This document shows, one piece after another, positions 1 through 9,624 of a DNA stretch of 64,000 bases. Each line of letters starts with the position of its first letter. Position 1 is the stretch's first letter. The position numbers and the translations under genes are program-made. This stretch comes from Pleurostoma richardsiae. Taxonomy: Eukaryota; Ascomycota; Sordariomycetes; Calosphaeriales; Pleurostomataceae. Location of the stretch: the NCBI GenBank assembly GCA_030052745.1, contig JANBVO010000006.1, positions 868,001 to 932,000 of the forward strand. Reading direction: 5' to 3'. The notes under the pieces were generated by a model. It was not told the origin of the DNA, ran no database searches, and saw only the letters and a program-made list of their open reading frames with translations.

Positions 1-293
1 TCTGCCCTCACACAACATCATACCTTACACATCATCCGAATGAGAGTGGAAAGCGGGCGCTGTCGTCAATGAGTTGAAATCTGCGGTCTGCGTCCGTTCG
101 CGGCCCGTCACTCGAATTCCTGGGCACCTTATATTAGCCAGATCTGGGCACTGCAATCCTTCCTCAGCACTAGACCCGCGCTGGTAAAGACGCAGGGCGA
201 GGCACGCCAGTCTGTTCTTCCCGCCCACACCTGCTGCTGTGCGCAAGACGGCCCTCTGGCTCTTGCTGCAGCCCGCTGCAAGCCACCGAGGCC

Positions 294-2430
294 ATGGCCT
301 CAGCTGAGAACCCCGAAGCGGCCAAGAGGCTCGATACCAGCACCACGTTCGCCAGCGACGGAGGCTTATTAGGAGACAAGGAGCTGTCGCCGGTTGGGTC
401 GCCGTCAAGCGGCGGCGAGGGCAGCAGTAGGCACAGCGGCAGCGGCGACCACGCGCGCGCTCCTGCCGACCACGACCACGACAAGAATCACCATCACCAC
501 AACCACCACCATGCTGCGGCCGCGGCCCCGGCGCACGGCCGGCGCTCCAAGGACGACAAGTCGGCGACGCCCGACTCGGTGCAGGACGTCGAGCTGACGG
601 ACAGCAACCGCGCGCGCGAGCAGTGGCCGCGCTTCGGCGCCGACGCCCTCATCGGCGAGTCGCGCCACCACGGCGACGGCAGCACGGGCGTGTTCTACAG
701 AGTCTACAAGAGGCGCTGGTTCGGCCTCATACAGCTGACGCTGCTGAACATCATCGTCAGCTGGGATGTAAGTGTTATCGACCCTCCCCGGTTATGTATG
801 TGTGTTTGGTCGAAGAGGGACGAGACGGGCTCTGATGGCGCCACTCCCGCCCCGGGTCCACGCCATTGGCACTTCGGATCCGGTTCGGATGCGTGACGGG
901 AGGCTTGGCTGCTATGTGGGTTGGGTCAGCTTACTGCCTCCCACCCGCGGCAGCACGTCCGATTCGCGATGGGACGAGTTCCTGTGTGAGACGATCGATT
1001 GCGGGTGTGCACATCTGTTGGATGTGGAATGGGGGCGTCATCCCCTTGTTAGAGACCGGGCTGACCGTTCTCGCTTCTTCTAGTGGCTGACCTTCTCGCC
1101 GGTCGCCGGCGACGCCGCCACCTTCTTCAACACGACCGAGAGCGTCATCAACTGGCTGAGCACGGCCTTCCTGTTCGCCTTCGTCTTCATCACGCCCGTC
1201 ACCATCTACGTCCTGCACTGGGGCCCGCGGCCGTCCATCGTCGTCGCCGCCGTGCTCGTCCTCGTCGGCAACTGGGTCCGCTACGCGGGCGCCCGGACCG
1301 GCGAGCACGGCCACTTCGGCGCCGTCATGTTCGGCCAGATCCTGACCGGGCTGGCGCAGCCGTTCGTCCTGGCGGCCCCCACGCGCTACTCGGACCTGTG
1401 GTTCACCAACCGGGGTCGCGTCGCCGCCACGGCGCTCATGAGTCTGGCTAACCCCTTTGGCGCGGCGCTGGGCCAGCTGATTGTCCCCTTCTGGGTCAGC
1501 GGTCCGAAGGATGTTCCCAATGGAGTGCTCTACGTTGCTATTATTGTGAGTGTCTGCACCGGGAGATCACCCTCCCAGTCCAAGCTCTGTTGGCAGCTGT
1601 AAGCTAACACCACCTCCAAACAGTCCTCCGTCTGCTCCATCCCGTCCTTCTTCGTCCCGGCCGCGCCGCCCACGCCGGCCGCGCCGTCCTGTGAGACGCC
1701 CAAGCTGAGCCTCCGGGAGTCGGCGCGCATCATCACGGGCTCGCTCGAGTTCTGGCTCATCTTCATCCCCTTCTCCATCTACGTCGGCTTCTTCAACTCG
1801 GTCTCCTCGCTGCTCAACCAGATCCTGGAGCCGTACGGCGCCAACGACACCGACGCCGGCATCGCGGGCGCGCTGCTCATCGTGGTGGGGCTCGTCGCCT
1901 CGGCCATCAGCTCGCCCATCCTCGACCGCACCAAGGCCTTCCTGCTCGCCATCAAGGTGTGCGTGCCCCTCATCGGCGCCAGCTACCTCGCCTTTGTCTG
2001 GATGCCCGAGACCCGCGGCCTCGCGGGCCCCTACGTCGTGCTGTCCATCCTGGGCGCCGCGTCCTTCTCGCTCGTGCCCGTCGCCGTCGAGTACCTCGTC
2101 GAGCTGACCCACCCCATCAGCCCCGAGGTCACGTCCACGCTGAGCTGGAGCGGCGGGCAGCTGCTGGGCGGCATCTTCATCGTCATCTCCGACGCGCTCA
2201 AGGCCGGGGAGGGCGCGCACCCGCCGCGCAACATGGACCGCGCGCTCATCTTCGAGGCCGTCGTGGCCCTCGTCGTCGTGCCCCTGCCGCTCATGCTGGG
2301 CCTGTTCGGGCGCAAGGAGAAGGTCCGCCTGAGGAGGGTCCGGTCCGACGAGCTCATCATGGAGCACGCGCAGCAGCACGGCACGCCTGCTCCGGCGGCA
2401 GCGACAGCGGCAGCGGCAGAAGCGGCGTGA
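294..2430 (+). CDS. FLVCR-like (SLC49) major facilitator transporter
   Basis: Exons 294-767, 1084-1545 and 1624-2430 join in phase to 580 residues; both introns (316 and 78 bases) have GT...AG ends. The first transmembrane region, with the pattern [15 protein letters not shown] followed by [12 protein letters not shown] and INWLSTAFL, matches the start of animal FLVCR/SLC49 carriers, and many fungal relatives carry the same name. The MFS fold with about 12 helices fits the hydrophobic segments over residues 140-560. SLC49 members move heme, choline or ethanolamine across membranes; the substrate here cannot be read from sequence. The first 130 residues are a disordered cytosolic head with an unusual histidine run at residues 60-73. 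The ATG lies in CCATGG context and is the first in frame. It runs tail to tail with erg27. Family call is firm, substrate unknown. Confidence 0.85.
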
Positions 2431-2729
2431 CGATAAGTTGGTGGTGGCAGGCCCCGCCGAGGAGTATATAAGGGCTCACTTACATATAGCCGGCGTCACA
2501 TCTGCGCTGCGCGGTCGTTTCTGTATATGGTCCCTATTTCGAATTCCATCACGATTAAGTAGCCGGGCTCTTCTTGAATGATACCCGACTCTGCGCTGCG
2601 ACATGGCAGCCCTGTCTATGAACAAGCCTGCCATGACCTAGATACTTTTATGTACAGCTGGACATGGTAATAGCTAATGGTGCTTGTGACGCTTCAAATC
2701 GCGCCATTCCCCCGTGCGCCCAGCCCCCA

Positions 2730-4301
2730 TTATTGCTGCTGCTTGTGCAGAACGCCGTTCGAACCCTTCTGCTCCCCTTTTTTGAGATCTGCAAGCCTCG
2801 CTTCCCATTCAGCCCTCAGCCTCTCCATCTCCTCCCAGCACTTGGCACCCAGCGCCTCGAACTCCGCCCTCTTCTCCTCCGTCAGGTCCATCGCGCCCGC
2901 CCTGCGGCCCACCATCCTCCGCAGGATCCCCGCCGCCGCGTCGCGCGCCAGCGCGCCGCGGTCCTCGACGCGGCCCTCCCACCCCCACCCGTCCACCTCC
3001 GTCTCCTTGACGCCGTCCGCCCCGGCCCGCGAGCACGCCGACCCCCACTTGACGCGCTCGGCGCGCCGCGCGTCCAGCTCCTCCCGGCCCGCGAGTGCGA
3101 GCCAGGCCGGCGCGGCGGCGCCCTTGTACGCCGTCACGGTGTGCCAGGGGGACCCGAGCCAGCGGGAGACGTACATGGCCGCCTTGTAGAGGTAAAAGAG
3201 GACGACGGAGAGGGGGAAGAGCGTCGTCACGACGATGCCGGGGTGTGTGAGGTACAGCCGGGGCTTGCTGGCCGCCTGCTGCTGCTCCTGCTGCTGCTTC
3301 TCGTCCGCGCTGCCGGGTGTGGGGGTGATGTCGAAGTACGGGGCGGAGATCGATCGGACGCTGGGCAGGTCGGCCGTCAGCGTCAGGACGTCGGTCAGTC
3401 GCTTGGTGCTCTCGTACGCCGCAGTGGTGCGGACGGCCTGGAAGTCGTCGAGCGAGAGGTTGTCCCACACGGGCTCGATGCTGCTTTCCCAGATGATGCG
3501 ACCGGGCGGCAGGTCGCTCGAGGCGGGCCGGCTCAGAAGCGGGAGCAGCGCGTGCGCGAAGAGGTAGTGCCCGAAGACGTTGGCGCAGAAGACCCGTCCC
3601 ATCTCGGGGACGTCGCTCTCCTTAGCGCGCCCGGTGAGGTATTTGGACGAGATTGGCCGCACGACGTCGCCGTTGGCACCGGCCTTGAAGGTCGGGAACG
3701 TCGTTGCCTGCACCCAGCCGCTGGTGAGGAAGTTCATAGCGAGCTTTAGCCAGTCGAGGCCCGTCCAGCCGCCCATGCCAGCATTGAATATGATCGCGTC
3801 CAGCCGGGGGATCTTCACGTCCGTCAATGACTCGAACTCGCCGCCCTCGGCAGGGTTGCTGATCGTGCCATTGATGAGCTCGTCGGCGGCCTTGTATATC
3901 GTGGGGAGGTCGCACAGGTCGATCTGCACGCTGAGGATGTGGACGCGGCGAAGAGCATCGCTAGGTTTGTATGACGGCCCCGCGCGCGACTGGAGGGCCT
4001 TGGACGTGTACGCGGCCTTCTTGAGGTGTCGGCGGAGCGAATTGATGGTCTCGGCGGACTTTGTAGTGCTTCGGGTCGTGGCGATGAGGACGAGGTGCGA
4101 GGATAGGGAGCGTGAGGCAAGGAACTCGTCTATGAGGCGCTCGGCAATGCCTAGACCGATGCCACTAAGTTGTATGTTAGAACCTGAACCCGGAACATGT
4201 AGGCATATAGATGCTCGATGATAAACGCACCTGTTCGCGCCGGTGATCAAGACGAAGAGGGTGTCCTTTGGTGGGACGCTGTCCCAAGGTGCTGCTGGCA
4301 T
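2730..4301 (-). CDS. erg27: 3-ketosteroid reductase (ergosterol C-4 demethylation)
   Basis: Exons 4301-4231 and 4164-2730 (minus) give 501 residues. This short-chain dehydrogenase reduces the 3-keto sterol intermediate in the Erg25/26/27 C-4 demethylation complex of the endoplasmic reticulum. Visible motifs are the cofactor loop TGANSGIG (residues 20-27), FNAG near 150, a catalytic Ser at about 251 and YESTK (Tyr274, Lys278). A hydrophobic stretch in the second half (TTLFPLSVVLFYLY) could anchor it to the membrane. It is longer than the roughly 350-residue yeast enzyme, owing to a charged C-terminal tail. The frame stays open upstream to a GTG, but the first ATG (4301) is the natural start. 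The single 66-base intron (4230-4165) splits the cofactor loop and is stop-free in frame, so an unspliced message would still be translated (see findings). Confidence 0.9.
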   Translation of the reverse strand: MPAAPWDSVPPKDTLFVLITGANRCVYHRASICLHVPGSGSNIQLSGIGLGIAERLIDEFLASRSLSSHLVLIATTRSTTKSAETINSLRRHLKKAAYTSKALQSRAGPSYKPSDALRRVHILSVQIDLCDLPTIYKAADELINGTISNPAEGGEFESLTDVKIPRLDAIIFNAGMGGWTGLDWLKLAMNFLTSGWVQATTFPTFKAGANGDVVRPISSKYLTGRAKESDVPEMGRVFCANVFGHYLFAHALLPLLSRPASSDLPPGRIIWESSIEPVWDNLSLDDFQAVRTTAAYESTKRLTDVLTLTADLPSVRSISAPYFDITPTPGSADEKQQQEQQQAASKPRLYLTHPGIVVTTLFPLSVVLFYLYKAAMYVSRWLGSPWHTVTAYKGAAAPAWLALAGREELDARRAERVKWGSACSRAGADGVKETEVDGWGWEGRVEDRGALARDAAAGILRRMVGRRAGAMDLTEEKRAEFEALGAKCWEEMERLRAEWEARLADLKKGEQKGSNGVLHKQQQ

Positions 4302-5147
4302 GTTTCTGAAATGCACACCTCCGGCGAAACTTGGCCCTCTGCTTGTCCGCTATCACCGTCTCAGGAGCGCTCGCAATTTCTCTTAAGGCGGCAGCAGACA
4401 GAGTTTCTTTTGGAGGTAACGCAGAGGGCGCAAACCAATCCGCGAACCCTTGCAGGCTCTGTCAGAACGCTTAGCCTGTCGTAAGCTAAAGGATAGCGTA
4501 GAGGCCGTGCTGTATGATCAATCGTGCCATGAGGAGAACGAGCGTCGTGTGGCGGTGACCGCGTATGGGCAGCCAGATCAGGCGGTGTCGCGAAAGTGAC
4601 TTCATTCTATGGTTCCAGGTCGATACCGCCGAGCGGCCACACAAGCCTGGGCTCATCCCGCCGCCGTCACACGTGATGGCGTTCCACCAGAAACCAGAAA
4701 CTCAGAAGGCATCGGCGTAGCCAGGTTGAGCCTTTAGATGTCAATTGGAGCTGAATTTGAGAAAACAAATAAGGAATATTCAGACGCTATAGGAGCGATT
4801 CGGATCCACAAGAGGATCTCGATAGAGTGTCCGGAACAAGATGCAGAGGAAGGCTGAATCAGTCAATCTGTACCTGTCAGATCAGGGACGGACGAACGTG
4901 CCTGCAGCAGCAGCTCAGGTGGGGTGAGACACCCCGACAACACCAGGCTTTGTTTAGGTGATGGTCAACAAGGTATACTATGCACATAGTAACTGCTTCC
5001 TGTGACCTGCACCAAATCCACTTGGCTCCTGTCGAATTCGAGCTTTACAGTCGACACAAAATGCAATGATTTCTATTACTGACGATACCCTGTCTGGCAG
5101 TGTGCCAGCTCGTCTTCGTCTGTCTTCAATCACAACGTCTGTCTGAC
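4302..5147. other. Divergent spacer between erg27 and OB-fold gene
   Basis: This 846-base spacer should hold the promoters of erg27 (leftward) and the OB-fold gene (rightward). Apart from the palindrome at 4976-4991, I see no gene or repeat in it. Confidence 0.6.
4976..4991. repeat. Short palindrome, 7-base arms
   Basis: TACTATG and CATAGTA flank a CA spacer, giving a near-perfect 16-base palindrome about 157 bases before the OB-fold gene's ATG. It resembles the perfect palindrome at 14050-14063. It may be a dimeric regulator site, which is inference only. Confidence 0.4.
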
Positions 5148-6263
5148 ATGGCAGGCTCTCTCATTATCCTCACCGGAGCTCCTGAGAGCCAAGCTCTTGA
5201 CTGGAGCCCTTCAGGCATGCTCGATAGATTTGAGGAACCAATTGCCCGCTTTGCTGGTCTTCCCCGAGGAGAGAACACTACAAATTCTAGATCTGTTGAC
5301 GATTCTGCCGCCGACTACGCTGTCTGGCGCTCGCTGCCTCTTGAGAAGGGCCCCGTGCCAAATGCTGCTGGCTTGAGATTCTCACAAGAGCACGACCTGC
5401 AAATCGTAGAGCAATACCCAACCAGCACCGACTTCTTGACAACAGCATCGTTCTCCTTTGATACATCTTTCCAGTCGGACCATGACAGTCAAGTCGCTCA
5501 GGATCTTGTGTCACACTTCTACGAGTGCTCCCTGGCTGTTCACGATGACATTTCCTCGTCACAGCTGTCACGCCTACTTTCGCGGCCGCGACGGTCCCTT
5601 GAGGCCTCCTTCACCACCGAGGACACCTCCTTCCGCAGTTTAGACGACACATCCAATGCGTCCAATTCCTTTGTGCGTCCGCCCCTGGCAGCCCGTGGAG
5701 CAGACTACCTCAGCGACCTCGAGGACATACCCAACGCCGCATATCTAGTCAGCATTCAGCCACAAACCATGACTGTCAACCTCATAGTCGGCATCATCTC
5801 CATCGCCGCTCCTCGCACGGTCAAGACTCGATGGGGATCCACCAAAACTCTCGTCGAAGTGCTCGTTGGTGACGACACAAAATCCGGCTTCTCGGTCACG
5901 TTCTGGTTGCCCTCTGAGGCTGTTGCCGACAGCGTGCTGGCCGGGCTCAGGACTCAAGATGTCGTTCTCATGCAGAACGTCGCCCTCAACGTGTTCATGA
6001 AGAAGGTCTACGGCCACAGTTTGAGGAAGGACCTGACGAGGGTTCATCTACTGTACCGGAAGAAGCTCGACACATTAGATGTTGACGGCCACTACACGAC
6101 ATCCGACATGTCGTCAACCAAGCCGGCACATCCCCAGTTGCAGAAGGCCAGACAGGTCAGGGACTGGGTCCTCAAGTTCGTTGGCGGAAGCGGAAATGCG
6201 AGTGCGAAGGACGAGAGAGGAAAGCAACCATGGGATATGCCACCGCTGGACGATACACAGTGA
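5148..6263 (+). CDS. OB-fold nucleic-acid-binding-like protein
   Basis: A single uninterrupted frame of 371 residues from the ATG at 5148; the frame extends 48 bases further up only to a GTG. The N-terminal half is acidic and Ser-rich with no known motif. Residues from about 215 to 325 look like an OB fold: alternating strands with TVNLIVGIISIAAPRTVK, then LVEVLVGDDT, FSVTFWL, and DVVLMQNVALNVF before a basic loop. Similar fungal proteins are annotated only as OB-fold nucleic-acid-binding. A role in DNA end protection or repair would be a guess. It ends 95 bases from the tail of the MFS drug exporter on the other strand. I recognise the fold by pattern, not the specific family. Confidence 0.65.
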   Translation: MAGSLIILTGAPESQALDWSPSGMLDRFEEPIARFAGLPRGENTTNSRSVDDSAADYAVWRSLPLEKGPVPNAAGLRFSQEHDLQIVEQYPTSTDFLTTASFSFDTSFQSDHDSQVAQDLVSHFYECSLAVHDDISSSQLSRLLSRPRRSLEASFTTEDTSFRSLDDTSNASNSFVRPPLAARGADYLSDLEDIPNAAYLVSIQPQTMTVNLIVGIISIAAPRTVKTRWGSTKTLVEVLVGDDTKSGFSVTFWLPSEAVADSVLAGLRTQDVVLMQNVALNVFMKKVYGHSLRKDLTRVHLLYRKKLDTLDVDGHYTTSDMSSTKPAHPQLQKARQVRDWVLKFVGGSGNASAKDERGKQPWDMPPLDDTQ

Positions 6264-6358
6264 GGTGTCACCAACTTCTACTCCTATGTTGTCATGACGG
6301 CTTCCCTAGGATCGGGACAAGAGAACAAACGGCTTCATTACACTTCAGGTCCTATGCT

Positions 6359-8310
6359 TCAACGGGCTATCGTCTCTTCAAACTCCACAGCTTCTGAATC
6401 GGCTTTCTTGGGGCGCGCTTCCACGTCAACGCTGTTCTTCGCGGCGCCAGGAGTGGCGTACTCCTCCTTCTTCTTCTTGATGTTGATCCATGACAGCCCC
6501 GATGCAGCCACAAAAGCCGCAGCGGCACAGCCGACGGTGATGAAGTATGCGTGCCGCAGGCCTTGCAGGTACGCATTCAGCACAGCCTCCGTGTACTGCT
6601 CCAGGTGCATGGCCTGCAAGATCTGCTTTACCTCCGAGGCTCCAGCGTTTAGGACTATAGATGGATTCACAGCCGGGGCATCACTCTTGATCCCGTCGAC
6701 GATCCCATTCTGGAAGACAGTCTGAGCCACAGCAATGAAGATAGCCCCGCCCAAACTTTGGAAGAACTGCACGCAGGCTGTCGCGACTGGGATGTCTTCG
6801 TGGGGCAGGACGGCTTGGACGACGAGCACGCCGACCTGGAAGCCGACACCAACTCCAAGGCCTATTTTACTGTCAGCATGCCGACATATCTATCGGAGTC
6901 ACTTCGGGTCTCACTCACCAGTCAGCACCTGATAGCCAAACCAGACTCTAACGGGCGAGTGCAGGGTGGAGGTCGTGATCATCCCTGCTCCCACCGTGAA
7001 GAGGATCATGCTAGGCAAGACAAAAGGGTTGTAATACCCAAAGGCCGAGATCAGTCCGCCGCCCAATATCGAGGTGAATACGACAGCGATCAGGAGCGGA
7101 AGGATCTTGATTCCGGCCTTGACAGCGGAGTCGCCTTGTACGGCCTGGAAATACAACGCTGGTAGGGCCTGTTAGCATTCACTTCTGGACCGCGAAGATC
7201 GAAGTGTCTTACCGAGGTAGTACACGAGAGGAAAAAAGGCAGCGCCAAAGAAGAAAGCAAACAGCATCGCGCACAGGACGTCCCGGTTCTTGAACAGCCG
7301 CGGCGGAAGCGTTCCTCTGTCTCCTTTCCACAGCTGAATAGCGACGAAGATCAGCGCCATGACCCCAAACCCGACGAACAAGCCGATGATATGTGCGCTG
7401 TTCCAGGCATATTTATAGCCTCCCCACTGCAGGGCAAGAATCAGACAGACGATGCATGGGATCAGGATAGCCGTGCCCAGCAAGTCCAGCTCCTTGATCT
7501 TGTCGACGAGCGGCATGTGCTGCGTCTCTGTCTGCTCGATGTGGAGAAAGATGATGATGGACGCCATGGCTAGTCCGCCGATCGGGAGATCTGCGCTCTA
7601 CTTGTCAGCACAGGAGGAACTTCCCAAGGGTCACGACCAAAATTCTCACTAATATAGAAACACCAGCGCCAAGTTGCCCTGTCGGTGAAGACACCACCAA
7701 GCAGAGGACCGGCGACGGAGGCGACCCCCCACATGGCGCCTATCATGCCGAACGCGACGGGCCGCTTGCGCAGCGGCAGCGTGTAGGACAGGATGACGAT
7801 AGACCCGGAGAACAGGCCCGCGGTGCCCAGGCCGGCGACGGCGCGGCCGACGATGAAGGCGGTCGACGTGGGCGCGACGGCGGACACCAGGCTCCCGAGC
7901 TCGAAGACGGCCACGGCGACCAGGTACGTCCACTTGACGCTGAAGAGCCGGTAGATGGTGCCGTAGACGGGCTGCAGGGCAGTGGTGGTCAGCAGGTAGG
8001 CTGCGCCGTACCAGCCGATGTCCCTGACGCTGGAGAAGTCATCGGTGATGGCGCCCAGGGCGGGCGCGATGATGGTCTGGTCGAGGGCGACGAGGAAGAT
8101 GGCGAGGCAGAGGGACAGGATGATCAGGACGAGCTTGAGGCCGTGGGGGTAGCGGTCCTCGTCGTCGTCGTGCTGCTGCGCCGTCGTCTGCGGCGTTGCA
8201 GAGGCTGCAGATACGTCCTTCTCGACATCTTCCACTGTGCCGTCTGTGGCTGTCGCGGTGGTATCGTCGGCTGGGGACTTGTCGGTCTCCGGCCCCGTGG
8301 TTGTGCTCAT
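6359..8310 (-). CDS. MFS drug:H+ antiporter, DHA2 (14-helix) type
   Basis: Four exons (8310-7650, 7590-7213, 7158-6919, 6861-6359) join to 593 residues; introns are 52-59 bases. After an acidic Thr/Ser-rich cytosolic head of about 55 residues comes helix 1 with [12 protein letters not shown], the DHA2 motif D, and later [12 protein letters not shown], the antiporter motif C in helix 5. The length and hydrophobic pattern fit 14 transmembrane segments. Such pumps export toxins, fungicides or secondary metabolites at the plasma membrane. No biosynthetic cluster lies alongside, so a general efflux role is more likely than a dedicated toxin pump. The start is the ATG at 8310, because the frame upstream has only a TTG. 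A TATA-like site lies about 140 bases upstream. Confidence 0.9.
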
Positions 8311-9624
8311 GTTAGCTGCGGCCCCGCTAGGCAAACTAAGGTTTTAAGCTTATTCTCTGGTCCACGTTGGGACGAAGTGGAAGAGATGCGGGAATCGTCA
8401 GCCAAGAATCGTCCATCTGCATCGCACTGAGGTGGATGGATGTTCTGATATTTAAATACAAACGTCCTCGGGCCTGGAAATGAGACTCGCAAGGCGCGCG
8501 TCAGGTGTGCTCGGCAGCCTTAGTCGGGAGGCGTCCGATCGCAAGCCACATTCCGTCTTGCTTTTTTGATTTTCCTCCTCGCGAGCCGTCGTTGTTCCTC
8601 GTAACTCCGTACGTAGGCTGGCGTGGTCATTGTCGACTGCTAGCCTCACGTTAGGTACACTAGGCCATGCTGTACCATTGCTGGGGGGACTTCGAGGTGG
8701 AGGAGACCAGGACAAAGAACCAACCGCGTCATCAAGCTGGCCATTCGAACGACGCCAATGCCCTTTCTCCTCACCAATCCCGTCGATATCGTCTCATTGG
8801 CCGATCTGGGCGCCGAAAACTCGTCGCCCTTCATCTCGGCCTCGGCACGCCAAGAAGTCCGAGCTGCTGTCTCATTATCCCGTGTGCTTAACCAGCGAGT
8901 CCCAGGGCGTGATGCTCTGAAATGGGGCCGGAGGTCGGGAGGATTCACGGATCTTGATGACTACACCCGGGGATTTGTGGAGGACAGTTCCGTGTCATCA
9001 TGGTCGCGGTACGGCGTGATTGGAATGCCGGCCTTGCGATCACGACGGCGGTGCCATTTGCGGATATCCATGCTTGGTGAGGGCTGTTGACGGTCTTGGT
9101 CTGATAATGTCACCATAGATACAATAGTGTTGATTTTTGAATGCAATTTGGCTTTGTGCTGATCGTCTCTCATCTGAGCGGGATTTACCTGTTTCGATTC
9201 CATTAAGCTCATCGGATTTCCAGCTACGAGAGCGTGGTCTCCTTCTCAGAGCTGCCGGAAGAGTTCTGGACGGCTTTGTAGGCGTACTCTGGGGTCATGG
9301 AGATAACTACTGGGGGTACCACAAGACCATGTGGTTCTAAGTGTACGTGCTGGGGTGGCATTCTCGAGATTCTCACTGCTTCCTAATCTCACAGCCCATC
9401 TTCTGATCGTAATGATCTCGTTTGTAAGTGGACTATTCAATATTATGTCCAACCTCATCGTCATCAAAAATCATCGCATGTAAAATGACGACCTTCCAAG
9501 TGATCCGTCCTGGTAAAGCACCGCACAAAACTCAAGACTTTTCAGCTTCTCACGCCCCCGAGAACTGCGTGGATCCCACCTCCAACATGGAGACGGAGCC
9601 ACCGTAGCAACAGCCGGGGGCTTC
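8311..9624. other. Spacer between MFS exporter and Argonaute
   Basis: The 1.3 kb holds the MFS promoter region and the 3' flank of the Argonaute gene. Frames up to 110 codons occur here, but none has a recognisable domain or fungal-like third-position bias. I see no gene. Confidence 0.5.
8449..8458 (-). promoter_or_regulatory. TATA-like box of MFS exporter
   Basis: TATTTAAATA, a self-complementary AT block in otherwise GC-rich DNA, lies about 140 bases before the MFS exporter's ATG. Position and sequence suit a TATA element; no transcript data support it. Confidence 0.4.

Noticed and set aside
2463-2472. TATATAAGG 30 bases after the FLVCR-like stop codon
   Set aside because: It looks like a TATA box, but no gene follows on the + strand; it is probably chance in a 3' region.
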